Part shown: in pieces, positions 1 through 13,100 of the stretch
How the letters are laid out: every line of letters begins with the position of its first letter
Numbering within the stretch: the stretch's first letter is position 1
Origin: Helianthus annuus
Lineage: Eukaryota > Streptophyta > Magnoliopsida > Asterales > Asteraceae
Assembly (NCBI RefSeq): GCF_002127325.2
Contig: NC_035448.2
Span: 6,472,915-6,536,914 of the forward strand
Direction of reading: 5' to 3'
Length of the DNA stretch: 64,000 bases
Notes under the pieces: model-generated
The model's input: the letters and a program-made list of their open reading frames with translations, nothing else
Databases searched by the model: none
What the model was told of the DNA's origin: nothing
Program-made: the position numbers and the translations under genes

Positions 1-2
1 GA

Positions 3-1262
3 AGAGAACGAGACGCACACATAAAGCCTGATCCTGATGTCGATATCTTCATGAAGGTATGAAACTATTTAACTTTAAGAAAAAGCATTGTGAATCCTTT
101 ATGGTCGATGTTCAAATGATTTATCGTCGGTTTATTGTTATGCAGGCTGCGGCAACCAAAGGTCAAGAAGCTAATGTGATTACAGATTATACTCTCAAGG
201 TATGATAATGCGACAAAAATTGATTGGGTTGGCTCTAAACACGGAATTCTCTATTTTTTTTAAAACTTTTTTGTAAGTTATTAATGTGTCAAATATGACT
301 GCTTATAAAATTTAGAGTAAAGTACACGAATGGTCTCTGTGGTTAACCAAAATTTTGGATTTAGTCCCTAGTTTTTCAAAAGTACAGGGTTGGTCCCCAT
401 TGTTTGCACTTTGTGACGTATTTAGTCCCCAACTTTTGCCACAAGTACACGGATGGTCCTGTGGTTTGCACTTTGTAACGCATTTAGTCGAGAACATTTA
501 GTGACTAAATGCGTTACAAAGTGCAAACCAAAACCACAGGGACCATCCATGTACATTTGGCAAAAGTCAGGGACTAAATGCGTTACAAAGTGCAAACCAC
601 AGGGACCATCTGTGTACTTTATAAACGTTAGGGATTGAATTCAAAATTTTGGTTAACCACAGGAACCATGCGTATACTTTACTCTAAAACTTAAGTAATG
701 AATAGAAAGATTTAGCAGGTTTTATGTATTAAAATGACTTTTGACCCGTTTGATTTTGAGCGGTTATCTTTTAAATAGAATGCCTTTCGACCCGTTTGAA
801 ACATATTTAGCTGCTTTTATTTAAAAAGAGAATGGTTTTGTGTGCAGTTGTTGGGGCTGGACATCTGTGCGGACACGATGGTTGGAGATCAAATGATAAG
901 GGGAATATCTGGTGGACAAAAGAAACGTGTGACGACGGGTGAAATGATAGTGGGGCCATCAAAGGTTCTTCTTATGGACGAGATATCAACCGGGTTGGAT
1001 AGTTCTACTACTTATCAGATTGTGAATTCACTTAAACAATTTCTTCACATTCTCGAGGGTACTGCTGTCATTTCACTCCTGCAGCCCGCACCAGAAACAT
1101 ATGATTTGTTTGATGACATTATACTCTTGACTGACGGCAAGATCGTTTATCAAGGTGCGCGTGAAAACGTTCTCGAGTTCTTTGAATCAATGGGATTCAA
1201 ATGCCCAGAGAGAAAAGGCGTTGCTGATTTCTTGCAAGAAGTAAGCATTACGTCTAACTTAT

Positions 1263-1296
<34 letters not shown>

Positions 1297-4200
1297 GTGT
1301 AAAGTTCATTATTATTATTATTATTAGTCCTCATGGTGTTGAAATCTTGTTACAGGTGACATCGAAGAAAGATCAAGAACAATATTGGATGAGAAGGGAC
1401 GACCCTTATAGATTCGTGACAGCGAAAGAATTTGCAGAAGCGTTCCAGTCATTTCACGTTGGAAGAAAACTGGCACACGAGATTTCGACCCCGTATGACA
1501 AAAGTAAGAGCCACCCGGCTGCTCTGACAACCGAGAAATATGGTTTAAGTAGTAAAGAGCTCTTGAAAGCTTGCACCGATAGAGAAATATTGCTCATGAA
1601 AAGAAACTCGTTCGTCTATTTCTTCAAATTGTTTCAGCTAACTGTGATGGCACTCATTGCTTTAACGGTGTTTTTGCGAACCGAGATGCATAAAAGAGAT
1701 CTAGAAGGAGGAGGATTGTATACGGGTGCTGTATTTTTTGGTGTTGTTATGATAATGTTTAACGGAATGTCTGAGATATCAATGACGATTGCGAAACTTC
1801 CTGTTTTCTACAAGCAACGGAACTTCCTTTTTTACCCCCCGTGGGCGTATGCTGTTCCATCATGGATCATCAAGATTCCCGTTTCGTTTCTTGAAGCTGC
1901 GGTTTGGACTATTCTCACTTACTACGCCATTGGATTTGATCCTAATGTCTCAAGGTAACTTGTTTAGGAACCAATTATGCTCCTCACAATATTAGCACGT
2001 CCAAGCAGGGGCGAAGTATAGAAGGGGCGGGGAGGGGCGCCCGACCCCCCGAACTTTTCACTCAGTAGTGTTATATATGTAGTTTTCGTATAGAAATTTT
2101 TGGGTATATACGTTTTCGACCCCCCCCCCCCCCCCCCCCCCCGGTCATTCGGGTCAAGCTTTGCCACTGCGTCCAAGGTAACTAACACTTGAAAAAATCT
2201 TGCAGGTTCTTCAAACAATACTTGATACTGTTGCTTGTTAACCAAATGTCTTCTGCACTATTTCGGTTCATTGGAGCAATGGGTAGGAACATGATCGTTG
2301 CAAACACGTTTGGTTCGTTTGCACTTCTCTTAGTGTTTGCGTTGGGCGGTTTTGTCCTTTCACGAGGTATTACGTTAACTAGTTTTGAAACATATGCATT
2401 TGTCTGCTTCGTTTTTTCAACTAACAAATGCGCTTTTTTCGTTGCAGATGATGTCAAGGGTTGGTGGTTATGGGGATACTGGTCATCTCCCATGATGTAT
2501 GCAATGAACGGAATAGCAGTAAACGAGTTTCTTGGGCACAGTTGGAGAACGGTAAGTCACACAACTTTGTTTTATGTAAAGGTGGCAAGATTAGGGAGTT
2601 GAATAACGGGTTAAACGCGCTGGGCCAAGGTCGGGTCAAAGTCGAACCACATATTCTTTTGCTCATTAAAGTAGACTTTGGATAACTTTCAACGCGTTTG
2701 ACCTATTTGACCAGCCTTAGAAATCAACCCATTCATAAGAAAATGTCTTAGAATCGCCACCTTTAGTTTTATGTGATATCGTATTCTGTTTGTATTCATC
2801 TTTCAAGTTTTTGTATCTTGAAATGCCTTTTTTTGGTGTCGTATATAGCCTGTGAACGGTACAACGCTTGGGAAAATAGTTATCAAATCAAGAGGGTTCT
2901 TTGCAGAAGCTTACTGGTATTGGATTGCAGTCGCAGCCTTATTCGGGTTTATTTTCGCCTTCAATATATGCTTCGCTTTGTCTCTCGCCTTCCTAAATCG
3001 TGAGTTTCATGTGTTTCTGATATCGGAATCTTGTTACAAACATTGTCATTTTATAACATCTTTTTTTTTTTTTTTGGTTTTACAGCTTTTGAAAAACCTC
3101 AAGCTAATGTATCGACAGAAGACGAAAGCGATTCAGCCGTTGAATTATCATCCGTGAATAAGGAATCCACAAATGAAGGAAGTCATAATAAGAAGAAAGG
3201 CATGATCCTTCCGTTTGAACCGCATTCTATCACCTTTGATGATGTCAAATACTCCGTTGATATGCCACAGGTAAATTAGTTAATCCCCAAGAATGGGTTA
3301 ACACGGGCCAGCCTTGTTGACCCACATGCCATTTTTGTCACTTTTTTACTTTGCACGACAAAGACGAAAAATTTATTGATGGGGGTATGCAAACTATTGT
3401 AGGAAATGAAAGATCAAGGGGTGGCTGAAGACCGTTTGCTGCTACTTAAAGGCGTTAGTGGGGCTTTCAGGCCTGGTGTTCTCACCGCTCTAATGGGTGT
3501 AAGTGGTGCTGGTAAAACTACTCTCATGGACGTGTTAGCCGGTCGAAAAACGGGCGGGTATATCGAAGGTGACGTCAAGATTTCCGGGTATCCAAAGAAA
3601 CAAGAAACATTTGCTCGAATTTCTGGTTACTGTGAGCAAAACGACATCCATTCACCTCATGTAACCGTTTACGAGTCTTTACTATACTCAGCATGGCTCA
3701 GGCTAGCATCGGATGTCGATGAACACAAGAGAAAGGTTAGTTAATAGTTATAGACCGTGCTTAACAAGCCCGTTTAAAAAATAAAAACCCGTTTTGCGGT
3801 TTTAAGAACGATGATTGATGTATTAAAATTCTACAGATGTTTGTCGATGAGGTGATGGACCTTGTGGAACTCAACCCGATAAAGGATGCATTAGTCGGGT
3901 TACCAGGTGTCAACGGGCTATCAACAGAACAAAGAAAGAGGTTGACCATAGCTGTTGAGCTCGTGGCTAACCCGTCTATAATATTTATGGATGAGCCAAC
4001 CTCTGGGTTAGATGCTAGGGCGGCAGCCATTGTGATGAGAACGGTTAGGAACACCGTGGATACAGGAAGAACCGTTGTTTGCACCATTCATCAACCAAGC
4101 ATAGACATATTTGAAGCTTTTGATGAGGTACAATCATAAAAATGCACTTTATTACCATCGATACGATTAAATATACAAAAGATCTAACGTATTTAATACT

Positions 4201-6912
4201 TTGCGGTTTTGTAGTTGTTCTTGATGAAAAGAGGTGGACAAGAGCTATACGTTGGACCCGTAGGTCGCCATTCATGTGAATTAATCAAATACTTTGAGGT
4301 ATGAAACTATCAATACGAACGAAGTTGCATTTGCGAGTGTTTGCTTATTAATAGTCAATCTTAAATCGTATTTACACTACTTATGTATTTAAAAGAGTTA
4401 ATTACTGTTTTCGTCCCTGTGGTTTGTCAAAAATCACTATTTCAGTCCATTAGTTTAAAAATTGCGATTTCAGTCCTTGTGGTTTCACTTTCGTAACCAT
4501 TTCAGTCCACCTCGTAACCATTTCAGTCCCTGTACTTACAGAATAAATGGATTGAAATGGTTACGAAAGTGAAACCACAGGGACTGAAATGGTCACGAAA
4601 GTGAAACCACAGGGACTAAAATCGCAATTTTTAAACTAATGGCTGAAATAGTGATTTTTAACAAACCACAGGGACGAAAACAGTAATTAACTCTATTTAA
4701 AAAGTAAACATGTTGGTCCAAAGGTGTTTCGGGTCAACCCATCACACTTGATTTGACCCAACAAAAAAAGTTAACCATTGTGACCGACTACTCATGAACG
4801 GGTCTAACTGGGTTACTCTAACGGGCCAGAAAGTTGAAAAAAAAAGTTATTAAATAAAGAAACTAGTTGTCAAACGGGTCGAAAGTTATCAACCTTCTAT
4901 TTTTCCCCTAACAGGCCATAGATGGTATAAGTAAGATTAAAGACGGATATAACCCTGCAACATGGATGTTAGAAGTCAGTACTACAGCACAAGAACTCGC
5001 TCTCGGAGTTGATTTCACAGAAATCTACAGGAAATCCGAGCTTTACAAGTGAGTGCACCTAGATGGGTCGAGTGGTTACAAACCTTTTAATGTTTTTGTA
5101 ATACTTTGTTTTTTGCCCGGCTAGCTTTTTGCTAGTCCGGTTTGGTTTCTAATATAGTCGGCCTTTTCTAAAAAAGAATAACCGCCTAGGTGGCAATCTT
5201 TTGCTTCAAAGTTATAGTTTTGTTGATTTTTTTTTGATCAAAATATGCAGGAGAAACAAAGCCCTGATCGCCGAATTAGGTGTACCACGTCCTGGCAGCA
5301 AAGATCTGTTCTACCCAACTCAATACTCGCAGCCCTTCCTTGTACAATGCATCGCGTGTCTATGGAAACAACGGTGGTCGTACTGGCGGAACCCGGCGTA
5401 CACCGCTGTGCGTTTTGTCTTCACCACCTTTATCGGCGTTATGTTTGGTACAATGTTTTGGGATCTCGGCGGTAAAAAGTAAGCATCATTATTTCTAAGC
5501 AATAATAGAGTATCCATTGGGGATGCAATCGAGCCGAGCTAGCCTATCATAGAGCTCGCTAGACTTTTGCTCGTTTCAAGCTCTATTGCTGAAGCTCGAG
5601 TTCGACTCGTTAATTATTTATTAAGTTACAGTTATTATTTTTATACAACACGTCAACATGAAATATATATTATTTAGTTATATTTATCATATTTTTGGGT
5701 ATAATATATATTATATAAAGTTATTTAAATAATAGGTTCGTTTAGGCTCGCGAGTCTACTCAAGCTCGATAAACGAAGCTTGGACTCGAGGTCGTTTATG
5801 CTCAGCTCAATTTGATTTTTTTTAACTAGTTGATCTCGAGTAGCTCATGAGCGTCTTTGGCTCGTTTATACACCTAGTTTCAGTTTCGGACAATTTATTA
5901 ATCAATTCGTGATGTATTTCAGGGCAACCCAACAAGATCTGAATAACGCGATGGGTTCAATGTATGCAGCAGTTCTTTTCTTAGGAATCCAGAACGCATC
6001 AGCTGTTCAACCGGTGGTAGATGTTGAGCGAACTGTGTTTTACAGAGAAAGAGCCGCTGGAATGTACTCTGCTCTGCCGTATGCTTTCGCTCAAGTTTTG
6101 GTCGAAATCCCGTATATTTTGGTGCAGACAGGGGTGTACAGTGTTATAGTGTACTCCATGATCGGATTCGAGTGGACTGCTGCTAAATTCTTTTGGTATT
6201 TATTTTTCCAAATGTGTTGTTTCCTCTACATGACCTATTACGGTATGATGACCGTCGCTATCACCCCCAACGCCAGCATCGCCGCCATCATTGCCGCCTC
6301 ATTCTACGGAATCTTCAATCTTTTCTCGGGATTCATCATTCCACGACCTGTAAGTTTCACTAAGTTAGTTAAAAATTATTATTTAAGGTTGTGACAAACG
6401 TACCCCTTTATCCACTTATACGAAATGTACCCCTTTTCATATCATTCAGCATACATGCTGTATAAAAAGGCCGAACATATTTATACATGTATAAAGAGTG
6501 GACGCACTTATACATGTGTATATAAATTTTATTTTCTTTTAAATTTAAATGAGTCAAATCAAAGGGGGTGCATTTAGTAACAGGGAGTATGTTTAACCAA
6601 CTTTTCACTTTATTTACGGAATCTTTTCTGAAATCTTAACTGAAACATAAACAGAGCATTCCAGTGTGGTGGAGATGGTACTACTGGGGAAACCCGCTTG
6701 CTTGGACTATTTACGGCATGGTTGTTTCACAGTTCGGGGACTTTAACGATGAGCTATCGAACGGGGAAACCGTTAAAGGTTACTTGGATCGGTTTTTTGG
6801 TTTCAAGCATGATTTTCTTGGGGTTATTGCCGGGGTGCACGTTGGACTGGTTTTGTTCTTCGCCTTCATCTTTGCTTATTGCATTCGATCCTTTAATTTC
6901 CAGCAGAGATGA
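3..6912 (+). CDS. PDR-type ABCG transporter (full-size), 5'-truncated by window edge
   Basis: This is the 3' part of a plasma-membrane pleiotropic-drug-resistance ABC transporter, a family that exports terpenoids, hormones or xenobiotics. Exons read by splice sites and phase are 3-56, 146-199, 848-1240, 1356-1954, 2206-2366, 2448-2551, 2849-2999, 3086-3270, 3403-3735, 3837-4127, 4215-4298, 4915-5048, 5251-5478, 5923-6349 and 6655-6912 (TGA). All phases agree and no internal stop was found. NBD1 keeps its signature ISGGQKKR and Walker [16 protein letters not shown]1 spans exons 4-7. NBD2 has Walker [10 protein letters not shown], signature LSTEQRKRL, Walker [13 protein letters not shown] and switch histidine TIHQPS. 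TMD2 spans exons 13-15 and ends FNFQQR, typical of the family. The N-terminus and NBD1 Walker A lie before the window. The closest class is PDR1-like, but the substrate cannot be read from sequence. Confidence 0.96.
312..688. mobile_element. Foldback MITE in ABCG intron
   Basis: Long imperfect inverted repeats begin TTAGAGTAAAGTACACGAATGG on the left and recur inverted at 640-688. Inner arms are built from degenerate 'tttagtccc' and 'gggactaaat' blocks. The element sits inside intron 2 and leaves the splice sites untouched. Confidence 0.7.
2006..2169. mobile_element. hAT-type MITE (164 bp) in ABCG intron
   Basis: The termini CAGGGGCGAAG and CTTTGCCACTG are inverted. The element is flanked by a perfect 8-bp target duplication CGTCCAAG (1998-2005 and 2170-2177), the size expected of hAT transposition. 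It contains a poly-C run of about 22 bases. A related copy lies at 43076-43253. Confidence 0.85.
4394..4694. mobile_element. Foldback MITE in ABCG intron 11
   Basis: Nearly the whole element is an inverted repeat. GAGTTAATTACTGTTTTCGT at the left recurs inverted at the right end, with internal 'ccctgtggttt' blocks. ATTTAAAA occurs on both flanks as a probable 8-bp target duplication. Confidence 0.75.
5516..5875. mobile_element. MITE-like insertion in ABCG intron 13
   Basis: The left end (GGATGCAATCGAGCCGAGC) and right end (GGCTCGTTTATACACCTA) are related as inverted repeats of a hAT-like terminus. The interior has repeated 'gctcga' words. No clear target duplication was seen. Confidence 0.5.
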
Positions 6913-7190
6913 TTTTGTTTTTCATGTTTGGTAGATGAACAACATATCAATTTGTGTAACTACTCGTGTTGTGTTTCCTATCCGATTTATTATGTATATG
7001 ATTTAAGATCCTTGTTTTCCCAAACACATATTTCTTGTTTTAGTCAAATGGTGTTTTTTTTTGACATGCAGCTCGGAGACTTTGAGTAGGTATGTACATG
7101 TGCTAAATGGGCAGTGGGGCTTAATGGGATTTCAACAGTAGATGTTTTTAACAAATATGGGCTAGCTATCAAGTCAATTCATTATTGACC
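6913..7190. other. ABCG 3' flank
   Basis: This is the 3' untranslated and downstream region of the transporter gene, AT-rich. No further coding sequence was seen. Confidence 0.5.
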
Positions 7191-7470
7191 TTTAAAGCAA
7201 TGTTTTCAGAACCGGACGTCGAACCACTGGTCCACTAGTGCGACCGGATGTAAGAACCGGCAGGTGTCGTAAAATTAATACGGTGAATTTCGAAAAAATA
7301 TGCCAAAATCCGGTTCAATCCCTTAATAACCCGGTTCAACCGGCTGGTTTCCCGGTCCGACCGCCAGTTCGCCAGTTCAACCCTGGTTTGATGTAAATCC
7401 GGTCCAATATCCTGAACTGGACCGGTTAGACCTTCGGGCTCCGGTCTGGTTTTCAAAACATTGCTTTAAA
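7191..7470. mobile_element. Foldback MITE, TTTAAAGCAATG termini
   Basis: TTTAAAGCAATGTTTT at the left is repeated exactly inverted at 7455-7470. The interior is rich in 'ccggtt' words. The outermost TTTAAA may be a target duplication rather than part of the element. Confidence 0.75.
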
Positions 7471-7564
7471 GAATGTTGTTGGGCTTATCCATTAATATCT
7501 TGTTCTTTTATAATAAGTGAATTACACAATATGTACAATGCAACTAAATTTAGCATGTTCAATA

Positions 7565-8515
7565 ATACAAACTAGGATTTCCCTACAGTGCGTTGCATCG
7601 GCAAATCCATGTTCAAACCAAATGGTAAATATCAATTTCTACTATATTACATTACAATATATATTCAAAACCAAATCGTTCTAATTAATAATGACCAGTT
7701 TTAAAACATCAATTTTAGATAATTTTAGATAACGTAAAAGTAAATTAATAATTTTTTTGGTGGGTACCGATTGGTCCTTTTTCTAATAAAATTATATCAC
7801 AAATTTAGTTGTAAAAGAGCTAATGAACGAAAGTTATAAGAGGAAAATAAAACTATTGGATTGAAAGCTTATATTATTTAAAGTATAAGAGACTAATTTG
7901 AAACTTAAAAAATATTGTAGCACTGTACCGATATAAAACGGTTTAAAAGGGGTAATAATAACTCTATTAAAGTTCAGGGGATGTTTAATAAATTTATTAA
8001 AATTCAAGGGGTAAGAATGTAAGTTGTTTTAAAAAAACTAACAAACGTCGTGGGGGCAAAATGGTAAGAACAAAAACCTTAGTGGTCAAAACATAAAATG
8101 AAAAGAAACTTGTGAGATGGTTACAATTGCCACTCAAATATAGGACAAGGCGAAACGATCTAGAGTGGGAGAAGTGGGTGTCTTTCAATTTTTTGGAAAA
8201 CTGATTTCTTTTGTTTTGTTGTTTTATAACAATTCTGGGCATTTGTAATGGGTCTATCCTTAGTAACTTGCTTAGGTTAGGTTGTGTACAGAATTTGGGG
8301 TGAAATGGATTTTGATGTTTGTCGTCCAAATAAAAGGAGTAAATTCATAAAGAAGAAAAAGTTAATTATGTGAGTGAATGACATTCTTGTAATTCAAAAA
8401 AAAAAAAAAAAAGGTTAAAAGGATAATGAGTACTGTAGCGATGTAATTTAATATATAGTATAATTACACAACACGATGCGTTTAATATAATTAAATATAA
8501 GTACTTTAATGACAC
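7565..8515 (-). mobile_element. Degenerate Helitron-like sequence, minus strand
   Basis: Read on the minus strand, the left edge (7565-7600) is a GC-rich hairpin followed by AATCCTAGT, the CTRR-T type end of Helitrons. Internal AT-rich text resembles 41640-41830. No RepHel coding sequence remains and the 5' end was not found. Confidence 0.4.
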
Positions 8516-8538
8516 GAATGTCAAGGCATGTTTAATAC

Positions 8539-8855
8539 TGATATTTTTTTGAACGGCAAGGAACGACCTGCCAACCACCGTGACTGGGCGCTATGGCCAA
8601 GGTCGACTACTCGACCGCTGCCAGCCCCTTGGCTCTCCCAGATGCGTGGAAACCCGACCTCCACCCGCCCGAAGGCATGACAGTGGAATAATCGGTAAAA
8701 CCTCGTCTCCCATCCAAGACGAACATGCGCCACTTGTATTCCCCCTTCACCTGGATGCCGCAGAAAATAACGGGGGGAGTGGGAGTCAAACCTGGGTCAC
8801 AAGAAACACCAAATCTTTCCCCAACCACTCCACCACTACCTCATTCCCTAAAATG
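8539..8855 (-). mobile_element. tRNA-derived SINE
   Basis: On the minus strand the head, from about 8850, carries a Pol III A-box-like TAGTGGTGGAGTGGTTGG. A B-box-like CCAGGTTTGACTCC follows near 8790, then a GC-rich body and a short A-rich tail near 8546. The flanks share GTTTAATAC (8530-8538 and 8856-8864), a plausible 9-bp target duplication. Confidence 0.7.
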
Positions 8856-8864
8856 GTTTAATAC

Positions 8865-9686
8865 GGTTATTGGTATATGATTCACTAAAATGGTTAAGAA
8901 CTAATAACAAAATTAGCATGAAAAAACAAAAAATTACCATACAATCCATTTTAGCTATTTTATTGAACTATAAGACTCTATAGTTCTGATAAAAGGGACA
9001 CAAGTGTATCCAATCGACTTTATATTTAGCATGATAAGTTAAGTGTGTTATGTGTGTCATCAGCGGGTCATAAATGTGTCATGACGTCCCATTAACCTAT
9101 TTAACATGATAAAATAAACGTGTTATGCGTGTAATACACGGGTTAACGGGTTGAACCCATTAGACACGTTTTTAATCTTGTCATTAACATATCGATATGT
9201 TTTTTTACTGATGTTTACCTCAAACACTAATGAGTTTTACTTAGTGTCAAGTCATGTCCTGTGTCGTAAAATGTGAGCCCCAACTCCATCCCCATTCGTT
9301 TATATTTTATTATTCATTGAACTATGCCAACAAAAAGTGTACCGCCTAGAAACAAACAAAATAATAGAACCGGGATGGGATTTGAAGTACACCCATCGAT
9401 GACCTACATCAGATCAACGGGCACATGACATGACTACATCGGTGGCCCTTTTTTGCGAGACACGTTCAAGGAATGAACCCCCCCCCCCCCAGTTTTATAT
9501 TTATGCTTAAGTTATAATTGAAACGAGCCGATGATTTCATGTACTCTTAATTTGACCACAACATTTTAGTCGCCATTAAATTTCTTATGTTTTTCTTAAC
9601 TTTGAACATTTAAACGGCTTAATTATTATAATTTATACATATTAGTTATATAGGTATATATGTATATATATAAATAATTAACTAGT
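8865..9686. other. Non-coding, AT-rich
   Basis: No gene was recognised. It contains repeated 'gtgttatgcgtgt' and 'gggttaacgggttgaaccc' words typical of decayed repeats, and a poly-C run at 9479-9490. Confidence 0.4.
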
Positions 9687-9691
9687 TATAC

Positions 9692-10116
9692 CATTGATCA
9701 GTTTTGTAAGTATGTAATGAAAAACATGTAAAAGTGTACCTAGTAAGCCAACAACCGCAACAGGGATAGATGTAGATGACAAGATTGTCAGCTTGGTCTG
9801 GTCTGGTTCCCATTTAGGATGTATACAATTGATGGTACTTCCGAGTTCTTAAGGGTGAAGAACTCGTGATTACGGAGAGAGAAGAGGTCGAGATTAGGTG
9901 TGATGTTATTATGTGAGTCTAACCTAAAACCCTCTCTAGTCATCTCCTTAAATATACCTAAGGGGAAACCTTATTAGTTAATAAGAGTAAATCGGTCCAT
10001 CAACAATTACCAACTAATGTATTATAAGGTATTATTAATATTATTTTGATTTATATAATATAATGATAATGATGGCTACTAGATTAAATACATATAATTA
10101 AATATTTAATCTTACA
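9692..10116 (-). repeat. LTR (3' LTR in element orientation)
   Basis: It matches 15572-16793 along its length, apart from two insertions in that copy. The outer dinucleotide has mutated from TG to CA; the inner end is ...AATCTTACA. Confidence 0.85.
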
Positions 10117-13100
10117 TTCTCTCACTTAGCCGAATAATCATTTATTATGAGCATTAGATAAGCCCGATCAGGTTTTAACACTCCTTTTAGGTTTAAACCA
10201 AAAACCAAAGCAGAGAATACATTCGTCGAGTCATCATTCAACTCAGGACCCCCATTAGTCATAATACAATCTCAATTTAAAACCTAACAGTTATAATCAA
10301 AATAAGTAAGCGCTTTAAAAGTTTGATTTGTATTTATATTTGCTTATATGTCATTACGCTAGCAGAACATATCTTAGAGACATACAAAATCAAAACCACA
10401 GAGGAAAATTAATAGTTAATCATTGATCATAGTACGATATGCAATTTGCGTATAGTCATCAATGAACCCGTCATTATTATAAGTGCTTACATAATACTTA
10501 TGGGTGATTGACATTTAGTTATAGGATCCTTAAGCATATCATGAATGTATTCGATAAAAAGATTTAGTTTCCTCAATTCATTCATAAACGAATAATTAAT
10601 TTCATATCTAAATTTAATACAACACCTCTCGAACTGTTCCTGGTTAAGGAGACATGGTAGCTGACCTATCCCAAGAAGTCTTCAATATATAGAGTTTTTA
10701 TGGAGTAAATAACCTTATGAGTCTACTGATAAATTTTCAACAACATTTAGTGACTATTACTTTGTGATTAGCAACATATTGTGTCATTATAACTTAGGTT
10801 GTTATCAGTTCGTTATGACTCCTCCATGAGATAGGTTTGTCTACTGACATAAGGATATACCCGAAATTACATTTTGTCATCTTTGAATATTATAAAGTTA
10901 GAGTAATCAACCGGTTTGAGTTCTCACTTCTTCTTTAAATTATAGTCTAGCGTTTCCTTTATAGATATTTTAATATTCCATAAGATGCTTCAAATTAATC
11001 TATACATATCTAGTATGTTGCAATGTGAGTAATATCTAAACGAGTATAGACTTGAACTTACATAAGACTTCTAATTAATGAAGCATAATGAAATAATCTC
11101 ATTGATCCTATTATCCTCTAAAGGAGAGCAATATTGTTTATTACATATGTAAGGACCCATTTAATGTTAAACTTATGGAACGAAACTAATGTCTCATTGG
11201 GTCTATCTCGGTATGTTATGATATCTATCACTTAAGAGATATATCTGAGATTTATTATATCAAAGTATGTGTGAACAATGCTTTGACTTATCTAACATAT
11301 GCTTGTCAAAAGAATATCATCTATATAAAGACAAGTTTGTTTTAGTTGCTCCCACTCATTTTGAAGTAGATACATTAATCCACTTGGTTCTTGATGAAAA
11401 CAATTGCATTAAGATTTCATCGCATTATGATGTTTGCATTAACCCATACATGGATTTTATTGGCTTACATACAATATGTTCTTTAACCTCCAGTTTAGAA
11501 CTTTTAGATTGTTTTATGAACATATCAGTTTAGGGAAAGTTGTTTTAATGTTCATCTAATGTAGCTCGATCTAAATTGTTATAAGATACTAGAACAATGA
11601 TGATCCTCAAAGAAATCTTTTGTAAGATAGGAAAGAAAGATTCTTTGATAATTTATCTCTTCCTGAGTATAACCTTTGACAATCAATCATGCTTCCTCGT
11701 GTCTTAACATTTATATAGGGATTTGGTTTAGTTATGAACACTCTTAGGTAATTCAATCAAATCCCAAACGTTATTCAAACACATAAAATCAGTTTTACTA
11801 GAAAACAATTTTATTCCATCTAGAAGATTGATTGATGCTAATGGCTTAATTAGAAGAGATAGGATAAGTAAACTTTTCAAAAATCCATTTCAACTTACAT
11901 AATCATCAAGGTTAGTAGGTTTTTAAACCTAGATGACCTCCTGAGTTGATTATTAAGTTTATTAGAACTTCAGTTTTATGGATTAGCTCTTGGTTAGGTT
12001 GCAACCATTTTCAGGATTCTAAATGTGTAAGAGTTGGTGCATTATGGTGTACAAGAGGTGTAATCGGAGTTAAATTCGGAGTAAAATTTAATGACTCTCT
12101 TCCCCCAGCTCTTGTATTCCATGCAAGTCTGATAAAGACTTTTACTGCTCTCACTAACCTTAGAAGTCTTTAGGAACTCAACATGCTTAGGGTCAAGATT
12201 TAAAAACAAACAAATTCAAATAGATAAACAAGTTAATGACGTTAGTCGTTGCAGTTTCCATTGTTGAGGATTATTTTAGTTTAGGTAAGAAATCTGAGTG
12301 TGCCCGCAATTAAGCAACAATGAAACTTTTGTAAGAGTAGCATTAAATGCTAAGGAGACAAGTTTTAATGGAACAATGTTGAGATAGAGCAGTGTCTTGT
12401 ACAAGAGGTGTAAATTGAAGTAATGTGAGGTTTTCACCCCCCACCTCTTGCAACTCTTGCAAGTTATAATTAAGACACTTAATGCTCCCACTGATCATTG
12501 ATATCTCTAGAAATGCTACAAGGGGAGTTTCAATGATGTATGTGATGTGGGAAGCTGTCATACATATGTTAGACTTTATTTGATTTCCTTAATGTCTAGA
12601 TGTTATAAGAGAACTTAGGGACATATTTAGAAGAAATCATATTATTTAGTATATATATACGAATAGATTTCTTTAAGATAGTGGATCATAGGAGACAAAT
12701 TTAGATACAAGTAGATAGTCTTTAATTGATAAATGAATGATGTCTGAATATTCTGTTTGGAATAAGTTCCACGAATGTCAATGAAATATAACTTCTAGTG
12801 GACCAATACTTATTCCTTAAGCCAAGTAATGTTTTAGGGCTTTCAACATCATGATTTAAAATCACTTAGAATGAGATTAGATGAAAAATCATCCTTCATT
12901 AACCTTTATCATGATTTCTCAAGAAATTCTCATTTGCATAATAACAAAAGATGTGAATGTGTATAGTATCATCTAGTTCTATCTTATTAATGTTTGTATC
13001 CAGATATTCATAACAAATAATACGAGAGATTAAGTTAAGGGTGACGTTATGTTGTCTATGCAAACTCACAATTGCCATAATGTAGCTTAAATATTGATAC

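Noticed and set aside
312..638. Short open frames rich in [10 protein letters not shown]
   Set aside because: They arise from the foldback MITE arms in the transporter intron, and both strands give near-identical peptides as expected for an inverted repeat.
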